Assembly (NCBI GenBank): GCA_018400255.1
Contig: JAGYMO010000214.1
Coordinates: 1 to 19,899, forward strand
Direction of reading: 5' to 3'
Source: Deltaproteobacteria bacterium
GTDB lineage: Bacteria > Desulfobacterota > DSM-4660 > Desulfatiglandales > B25-G16
Length of the DNA stretch: 19,899 nucleotides
Shown here one piece after another: positions 14,670-19,899 of this stretch; the first letter of the stretch is position 1; each line of letters begins with the position of its first letter. The notes under the pieces were generated by a model. It saw only the letters and a program-made list of their open reading frames with translations, had not been told where the DNA came from and made no database searches. Made by a program: the position numbers and the translations under genes.

Positions 14670-17051
14670 ATGAGAACTCATGCCAATACTTTAACAGCCT
14701 TTCTGCTCGCCGTATTTTTATTGATACTGGCTTACGGCTTATCTGTATCAGCAGGTTCCTCGGATCAAAGTATTATCAGTGAAATAATATCAGTAAATGA
14801 AGAGGAAACGGAATCGGGCACAACTATAACTATTTCAGGTAACGGCAATATAGTAAAATATGAGACTGAGACCTTTGATTCCCCTCCCATGATTGTAATT
14901 GACCTAATTGCGCCTGCCAAATTAATAAAAACAAAGACTATCCAGTTAAAAACCGACCTCATAAACCAAGTAAGGATAGGCTGTCATAAAGAAAAAATCC
15001 GGATTGTCTTTGATATCAAAGGGCAAATGATGCCCAAATTTGACACAAAGATCATTGATAATGCTTTAACCGTATCCCTTGAAAAAACTCCTCATAAAAA
15101 AAAAGATTCGGAGATTGATATAGGGCCGACAAAAACGATAAAAACTGAATCAAAAGCAGATATATTGACAGTTAGTAATAACGATGGGCAGGGAGCTGAT
15201 ACTGTCCTTTTTAGAAAAGCAGTAAATGCCTATAAGGAAAAAAAGTGGGGGGCTTCAGAAGATTACCTTCATGAATTAATAAAAGCTTTTCCCAAAGGCG
15301 AATACGTGGAGAACGCCTCTTTTCTGCTGGCAAAAGCCTATGACAAGCTTCACCCTAATCCAACGCAAAAACACTTTAATGATATAAAGGACCGCTATAA
15401 CAGTGCTATCAAACAATTCCCTGAATCCATACTTGTTCCCGATGCGATACTTTCAATTGGAGACCTCTATTTTAGGGCGGAAATTTTTAACAAGGCCATT
15501 GAATTTTATAGCCTTATATTAAACAAACACAAAGATTCAGATGCGAATCCAAAGGCATTACTAAAAATAGCCGAAATTATGGAGCTAAAAGATAGGCATA
15601 AAGATGCCATCTCCGGAATAAACTATATAATAAAAAATTATCAGGGCCTTCCCGAAGAGACAGGGGCAAAGATAATAATGGCTAAGATAGCATACAAGGA
15701 AAACAGCTTTCATAAATCCATTAATATTCTAACTAAACTTATAGAGAAGACACCTGAAAACCTGTACAGGTACCCCGAAATATCGCTTTACCTTGGCTAT
15801 AATTATTTTCAATTAGGTGAAAGTGTAAAGGCTCGAACTGACCTTTTAAGATATTATAATAGCTGCCCGGGAAAAAACAGCCACCTGATATTAACTAAAG
15901 TAGGAGACACATACCTTGATGAAGGGGAAATCGGAAACGCAGTTAATTATTATTACCTGGTCCTGAAGCGCTACCCACAATCAGAAGGGGCAATTATCAG
16001 CAAAATAAGACTGGCTGAACAACAAGAGAAAGGAAATGTTGGGGGAAATCTACCAGAGAAAATTGCCTCCCCAAAAAAAATTTATGAAGAGATAATAGAT
16101 AATTTCCGTGAAAATAGCCTCGGACACCCTTTTGAACAGCTTGCAATGCTTAGGCTTGCTAAAATTTATGAGGACAATGAAGACTACAATAAGAGTCTGG
16201 AGTATCTAAAAAACTTTTTAAAAAAATACCCTAGATCATCATTGAAAGAAGAGGCTCAGCATAGCTTTAACAATGTAATTGGAAAAATACTGAACATAGA
16301 GCTAAAAGCGGGAAGATATTATAACATCCTGGAGATTTATGAAAGAGAGAAGAATGCAATCTTACAGGCTGATTCGGCCTATCCCTATCTGCCCATTGCA
16401 AGGGCATTCATGCATCTTTCCTTTGATGACATGGCAGCAAACATTTTTAAAATGGCAGATAAACTTTTACCTGAAATGGAAAAACCCTCTGATCTCCTGT
16501 ACTCTTTAAGCATGGACAATTTTAAGAAAAAAAAATATGAAGAGGGCTTATCTTACGTTAATACCCTTATTAAAAACTACCCGGATAATTCTTTAACCCC
16601 CTATGCATATAAACTAAAAGGGAAGATTTTTTTCAAGCAGGGAAAATATTCAGTGGCAGAAGACTTCTTTAAACTAGCACTGAAATTCAATCTTAATCCG
16701 TATGAAAAATTATTACACTCCATAAGAAATGACAATATCTTAAAATTCGGCTGTAAGTCTTTTTATAGCCAAATATATCAAGATATCGGAGACCTTAATC
16801 TACATGTAGGGCATACAAAAAATGCCCTTGAGGCATTTAAACAGGCGCTTGATTTTGAAGAGCCGGAAGAAAACAAAACCTTACTTCTGATTAAGATAGC
16901 GAAATGCTACAAACTTCTCAATCAAAAAGACGACTATCTCCCCATTTATGAACAAATTGCAGCCCTTGAAAATGCATGGAGCAACATAGCCAGATACGAA
17001 ATAGAGGGCATAGATTTCAATGATAAAATTATTAAAAAAGGCATTGAATAG
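14670..17051 (+). CDS. Secreted AMIN-domain and tetratricopeptide-repeat protein
   Basis: About 793 residues. The N-terminus is a signal peptide (hydrophobic TAFLLAVFLLILAYGLSV, likely cleavage after VSA), so the protein acts in the periplasm or on the outer envelope. An AMIN-type domain follows (about residues 37-138, with PPMIVIDLIAP and KIRIVFDIKG), a fold that in PilQ and AmiC localises proteins to peptidoglycan. From about 180 to the end are many TPR-like helical pairs of the BamD/YbgF style (YKEKKWGASEDYLHELIKAFP, AEIFNKAIEFYSLIL, YNKSLEYLKNFLKKYP), a scaffold for protein contacts. I chose ATG 14670; the TTG at 14652 overlaps the sigma-54 -12 element, and a stop lies just before it. No Shine-Dalgarno sequence is visible. 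It is followed 43 bases later by a flagellar-type sigma-54 activator. An envelope scaffold for flagellar or pilus assembly is inference. Confidence 0.85.
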   Translation: MRTHANTLTAFLLAVFLLILAYGLSVSAGSSDQSIISEIISVNEEETESGTTITISGNGNIVKYETETFDSPPMIVIDLIAPAKLIKTKTIQLKTDLINQVRIGCHKEKIRIVFDIKGQMMPKFDTKIIDNALTVSLEKTPHKKKDSEIDIGPTKTIKTESKADILTVSNNDGQGADTVLFRKAVNAYKEKKWGASEDYLHELIKAFPKGEYVENASFLLAKAYDKLHPNPTQKHFNDIKDRYNSAIKQFPESILVPDAILSIGDLYFRAEIFNKAIEFYSLILNKHKDSDANPKALLKIAEIMELKDRHKDAISGINYIIKNYQGLPEETGAKIIMAKIAYKENSFHKSINILTKLIEKTPENLYRYPEISLYLGYNYFQLGESVKARTDLLRYYNSCPGKNSHLILTKVGDTYLDEGEIGNAVNYYYLVLKRYPQSEGAIISKIRLAEQQEKGNVGGNLPEKIASPKKIYEEIIDNFRENSLGHPFEQLAMLRLAKIYEDNEDYNKSLEYLKNFLKKYPRSSLKEEAQHSFNNVIGKILNIELKAGRYYNILEIYEREKNAILQADSAYPYLPIARAFMHLSFDDMAANIFKMADKLLPEMEKPSDLLYSLSMDNFKKKKYEEGLSYVNTLIKNYPDNSLTPYAYKLKGKIFFKQGKYSVAEDFFKLALKFNLNPYEKLLHSIRNDNILKFGCKSFYSQIYQDIGDLNLHVGHTKNALEAFKQALDFEEPEENKTLLLIKIAKCYKLLNQKDDYLPIYEQIAALENAWSNIARYEIEGIDFNDKIIKKGIE

Positions 17052-17077
17052 AGGTTTTTGATGTTCTGAAACCTCTA
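17049..17077 (+). promoter_or_regulatory. Hairpin between the TPR gene and the flagellar activator gene
   Basis: TAGAGGTTT (17049-17057) and AAACCTCTA (17069-17077) form a perfect 9-bp stem with an 11-base loop. The stem begins at the TPR stop codon. No T-run follows, and the next start codon lies 9-18 bases downstream, so an RNA structure influencing translation of the activator, or a protein site, is as likely as termination. Confidence 0.45.
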
Positions 17078-17094
17078 AATGGATTGTGTTAGTT

Positions 17095-18435
17095 ATGGGA
17101 AACATAAAGGTATTGCTTGCAGAAAAGGATTTAAGTGAATTATCAGCTTTGCGCGATATTTTTGTTAAATATGGGCATGAAACCAATATAGCGGTAGACG
17201 GCTTAACAGCTCTTGAAAAAATTACAAGTGAACATTACGACCTTATTATAAGCGTCCTTGAGCTGCCTAAAATCAGCGGAATTGATCTCTTGCAAAGGGT
17301 TAAGGAAATGAATAGATCAACCCCAATCATCCTTACATCAGCTAATGCCAGAGTAAATGAGGCTGTAAGCGCAATGAAGCTTGGAGCCTATGATTTTATC
17401 TTGAAGCCTTTAACCTTTGAAATGATAGAGATTATTATTTCGAAGATCTCTAATGATGCAGGAGTAAAAGAGGCAAGTGGCAATGGTAACCGATTTAGCA
17501 TAATTACAAACAATTCTGAAATGAAAAATCTTATGCTGGATGCAAAAAGAATAGCGGATAGTATGGCATCTGTATTTATACATGGCGCTTCAGGCACTGG
17601 AAAGGAATTGTTTGCAAGATACATCCATAACAATAGTAAAAGAAAAGACAAACCATTTGTAGCCGTTAATTGTAGCGCCTTGCCGGAAAGCCTCCTCGAA
17701 AGTGAGTTATTCGGCCATGAAAAGGGCTCATTTACAGGCGCAATAACGAGAAAAAAGGGTAAATTTGAGATTGCCGATCATGGAACCATACTTTTAGATG
17801 AAATCAGCGAGATGGACATATCCCTTCAATCTAAGCTGTTAAGAGTTATCCAGGAAAAAGAAATCGATAGAGTTGGAGGGACAGCCCCGATACCTATGGA
17901 TGTGAGGATCATCGCTACGACAAACAGGGATATTAAAAAACAGATTAATGATGGAAAATTTAGGGAAGATTTGTTCTACCGCCTAAATGTAATTCCTTTA
18001 CACCTCCCCTTGCTCAGTGAAAGAAAAGATGACATACCATTGCTCGCCAATTACTTTATAGAAAAATATAACAAGTTAGATAACAGAAACGTCAAGGGAT
18101 TGACACCTGAGATAATCGATTTTCTTATGGAAATGCCATGGAAAGGCAACGTAAGGGAGCTTGAAAACGCAATTGAACGGGCAGTGCTTATGGGCAGAGG
18201 GGATTTTATAGATGACAAGTCTCTTTTTACAAATGAGAGAAGGCTGGGCGCTGGAAAACCAAGCAATACTATTATTTCAACGGTTCCACTGAAGGAGATG
18301 GAAAAAACAGCCATTTTCTACGCATTAAACCAAACCAATGGAAACAGAACTCATGCCGCTGATTTATTAGGTATAAGTGTAAGAACATTAAGAAATAAGC
18401 TCAATGAGTATAGAAAAAAAATGGAGGGAGAATAG
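17095..18435 (+). CDS. Flagellar sigma-54 activator (FlrC/FlbD/FleR type) with degenerate receiver
   Basis: About 446 residues: receiver-like domain (1-120), AAA+ sigma-54 domain (about 135-370) and Fis-type helix-turn-helix (about 415-440, THAADLLGISVRTLRNKL). Walker A GASGTGKE and Walker B LLDE are intact. The contact loop is GSFTGA instead of GAFTGA. The receiver lacks the phosphorylation site: the position of the acceptor Asp is Val (IISVLELP, residue 54 from this start), and the usual DD pair is E-K (LLAEKD), although the Thr and Lys remain. Phosphorylation-independent or partner-controlled activity is therefore expected, as known for FlbD-like flagellar regulators. The start is ATG 17095 or GTG 17086; neither has a clear ribosome site. 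Its place directly before flgBC-fliE and its HTH make a flagellar role likely. The exact family name is uncertain. Confidence 0.88.
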   Translation: MGNIKVLLAEKDLSELSALRDIFVKYGHETNIAVDGLTALEKITSEHYDLIISVLELPKISGIDLLQRVKEMNRSTPIILTSANARVNEAVSAMKLGAYDFILKPLTFEMIEIIISKISNDAGVKEASGNGNRFSIITNNSEMKNLMLDAKRIADSMASVFIHGASGTGKELFARYIHNNSKRKDKPFVAVNCSALPESLLESELFGHEKGSFTGAITRKKGKFEIADHGTILLDEISEMDISLQSKLLRVIQEKEIDRVGGTAPIPMDVRIIATTNRDIKKQINDGKFREDLFYRLNVIPLHLPLLSERKDDIPLLANYFIEKYNKLDNRNVKGLTPEIIDFLMEMPWKGNVRELENAIERAVLMGRGDFIDDKSLFTNERRLGAGKPSNTIISTVPLKEMEKTAIFYALNQTNGNRTHAADLLGISVRTLRNKLNEYRKKMEGE

Positions 18436-18437
18436 AA

Positions 18438-18452
18438 AGGCACATAAATTGC
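18438..18452 (+). promoter_or_regulatory. Sigma-54 promoter of flgBC-fliE
   Basis: AGGCACATAAATTGC followed by TTTT: GG (18439-18440), ten bases, GC (18451-18452), with the canonical GGCAC and TTGC halves. It lies immediately after the stop of the activator gene. The transcript would start near 18464, 73 bases before the flgB ATG. A near-match to the palindrome (CGTCA-N6-TGACA, 18090-18105) is about 335 bases upstream inside the activator gene. Confidence 0.7.
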
Positions 18453-18536
18453 TTTTAATTAATCAGGAATGCGGGGTTTTGATTTTGAAATGATTAAAGA
18501 GCAAAAAATAAAACTATAAATTATCGAGATACTATC

Positions 18537-18944
18537 ATGCCTGAACAGTTTTCATTTAAAAACACATTTTTCACCTTGGAAAAGGCTATCAATATATTTC
18601 AACAAAGACATAATACTATAGCAAGCAATATAAGTAACTTAGAGACACCCAGCTATACACCAAAGGATATTGACTTCAAGGCCGCAATGGCCCAGGCCTT
18701 AAAATCAGAGAAGACTATAGGTTTAGTAAACACGAATCCCGGGCATATGGCAGAAGCTAACAGTTTTTGCCGGGAAACCGTACCGTATGAAGAAAGTGAG
18801 GGTTGGAATGGTTTTAATAGTGTGAGCATAGACAAGGAAATGACTAAATTAATAGAAAATAATCTTATGCACAGGGCTTCGATTGAGGCCCTTTTGAGAA
18901 AAATAACCCTCATAAAGGATATATTAAAGGAAGGAGGCCAATAA
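18537..18944 (+). CDS. flgB: FlgB, flagellar proximal rod protein
   Basis: A 135-residue rod subunit exported by the flagellar type III apparatus and assembled in the periplasm with FlgC, FlgF and FliE. The N-terminal rod signature is clear: RHNTIASNISNLETPSYTPKDIDFKAAM (about 24-51), with the ANxxN-type segment here as ASNISN. The C-terminus (about 100-135) contains the helical rod region ending in LLRKITLIKDILKEGGQ. The length is normal for FlgB. No clear Shine-Dalgarno sequence precedes the ATG. It is the first gene after the sigma-54 promoter at 18438-18452 and is followed one base later by flgC. Confidence 0.95.
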   Translation: MPEQFSFKNTFFTLEKAINIFQQRHNTIASNISNLETPSYTPKDIDFKAAMAQALKSEKTIGLVNTNPGHMAEANSFCRETVPYEESEGWNGFNSVSIDKEMTKLIENNLMHRASIEALLRKITLIKDILKEGGQ

Positions 18945-18945
18945 A

Positions 18946-19368
18946 ATGAGTTTTTTGCTACCTCTTGATATAAGCAGCTCGGGTTTGGAGACACAGAGAA
19001 GGAGAATGGACATTATTGCCTCCAATCTCGCCAACATAGAAACTACAAGGACGGAAGATGGGGGGCCATACAGAAGAAAAATAGTCATGATGGGCCCAAA
19101 AAAAATGGGCGACGCTGACGAATCATTTTATTCACGTTTAGAGGGGGTTATGATTGATGATGTAGCCGAAGACCAAAGTCCTTTTAAAAAGATCTATAAC
19201 CCGGGTCACCCTGATGCAAACAAAGAGGGTTATTTACTTAAACCAAATGTAGATCTTGTAGTAGAAATCACCAACATGCTTATGGCCAGAAGGGTATTTG
19301 AAGCAAATATAGCAGCTATAAAAACAACAAAACAAATGGCGCTTAAGGCATTTGAAATAGGGAGGTAA
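18946..19368 (+). CDS. flgC: FlgC, flagellar proximal rod protein
   Basis: A 140-residue rod subunit. The N-terminal flagellar rod motif is SSSGLETQRRRMDIIASNLANIETTRT (about 11-37). The hinge NPGHPDANKEGYLLKPNVD (about 85-103) and the C-terminal EITNMLMARRVFEANIAAIKTTKQMALKAFEIGR are highly characteristic of FlgC. AAGGAGG before the ATG overlaps the end of flgB, and one base separates the genes. fliE follows three bases after the stop. Confidence 0.97.
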   Translation: MSFLLPLDISSSGLETQRRRMDIIASNLANIETTRTEDGGPYRRKIVMMGPKKMGDADESFYSRLEGVMIDDVAEDQSPFKKIYNPGHPDANKEGYLLKPNVDLVVEITNMLMARRVFEANIAAIKTTKQMALKAFEIGR

Positions 19369-19371
19369 ACT

Positions 19372-19659
19372 ATGGGGGACCTAAAAATTGGAGATATCCA
19401 GCCCTCTCCTTTAAAATACGATAAGGTTAATGGAAAAGGAAGATCAGATTTCTCGAAGATCGTAAAAGACGCGATAGCTAATGTAAATAAACTGGAGGCT
19501 GATGCAAATAAATCTATTACCGACCTTCTCCAGGGAAAAGGAAATATTAGCGAAACAATGATAGATCTACAAAAGGTTGATTTATCAATGAGGTATCTTA
19601 TGGTTATAAGAAACAAGGCCCTGCAGGCGTATAAGGAAATAAGCCATATGCAATTTTAG
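19372..19659 (+). CDS. fliE: FliE, flagellar hook-basal body junction protein
   Basis: A 95-residue small protein that joins the MS ring to the rod and is among the first exported substrates. The C-terminal helices are typical: NVNKLEADANKSITDLLQGK, then ETMIDLQKVDLSMRYLMVIRNKALQAYKEISHMQF with the usual MQ-[FVI] ending. GGGAGG (overlapping the flgC end) is the ribosome site. In most bacteria fliF follows, but here the next 240 bases hold no fliF start; the operon may end here or continue beyond the window. Confidence 0.95.
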   Translation: MGDLKIGDIQPSPLKYDKVNGKGRSDFSKIVKDAIANVNKLEADANKSITDLLQGKGNISETMIDLQKVDLSMRYLMVIRNKALQAYKEISHMQF

Positions 19660-19814
19660 TAGGCAATACAGAATAGTTAAATATAATAGTCCCAGAATAA
19701 CTAAAGAATATCAAAACACTCATTTCTATGTGCTGAATAAAAAATTAGACTTTAACGCGAGGAAACCATATTTTTTTGAGCTGCATTCTTTTAGATACTT
19801 TTCAGAGATTTTTT

Positions 19815-19882
19815 ACCAGGTGGAGCCCTACGGGCAAGCCCGTGGCAGCACTTGGTTTCGCCGATTCGCTTCGCGAACGGCG
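19815..19882. repeat. G+C-rich REP-like double hairpin downstream of fliE
   Basis: Two adjacent stems in a block much richer in G+C than its surroundings. The first (19815-19856) pairs ACCAGGTG with CACTTGGT (one G-T wobble), then GCC with GGC, and ACGGGC with GCCCGT around a central AA. The second (19859-19882) pairs CGCCG-A-TTCGC with GCGAACGGCG around TTC, with one bulged A. The G+C-rich block continues to the window edge. It fits a palindromic intergenic repeat; an operon-end terminator is less likely because no T-run follows. Confidence 0.55.
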
Positions 19883-19899
19883 GGGCTTAGTGGTGCGAC

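Noticed and set aside
1..19899. CRISPR array, tRNA, rRNA, transposase gene, replication origin
   Set aside because: None seen by eye on either strand.

Overview
The window is A+T-rich DNA from a motile, polarly or otherwise flagellated Gram-negative bacterium. The closest fit I can argue is a deltaproteobacterium (Desulfobacterota or a near relative). The argument rests on gene content: a CheA with MshEN-like repeats before its dimerisation domain, CheX together with CheZ, CheD, an HDOD gene inside the che operon, Fis-type sigma-54 activators beside flgBC-fliE, and a J-domain protein whose C-terminus carries the same kind of repeats. This is recognition from memory, not a database search.

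Layout. 1-377: no gene I can support, one small hairpin and a sigma-70-like promoter. 378-1118 (+): J-domain protein. 1119-1430: repeat-like hairpin and decayed antisense coding-like sequence. 4042 to 1431 (-): cheW followed by a Cache-type chemoreceptor gene. 4043-4529: divergent control region. 4530-12346 (+): PilZ protein, cheA, cheD, HDOD, cheY, cheX-like, a remnant of a four-helix-bundle gene, cheB, cheZ, cheY. 12501-12899 (+): small unrecognised protein. 13010-14398 (+): sigma-54 response regulator. 14670-17051 (+): secreted AMIN-TPR protein. 17095-18435 (+): second sigma-54 activator with a degenerate receiver. 18537-19659 (+): flgB, flgC, fliE. 19660-19899: A+T-rich spacer, then a G+C-rich REP-like structured stretch, with no fliF start.

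How it works together. The chemoreceptor and CheW feed CheA. CheA would phosphorylate the two CheY proteins and CheB. CheX and CheZ would remove phosphate from CheY, and CheD and CheB adjust receptors. No cheR lies in the window. FlgB, FlgC and FliE build the proximal rod and rod-MS ring junction.

The most interesting signal is regulatory. Four GG-N10-GC sigma-54 promoter matches, all with TTGC at -12, sit before cheW (minus), before pilZ/cheA (plus), before the TPR-activator pair, and before flgB. A perfect palindrome TGTCA-N6-TGACA lies between the divergent che promoters (4251-4266) and again upstream of the TPR promoter (14404-14419). I infer that it is the enhancer site of one of the two sigma-54 activators encoded here. 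That would put chemotaxis and early flagellar genes in one sigma-54 regulon.
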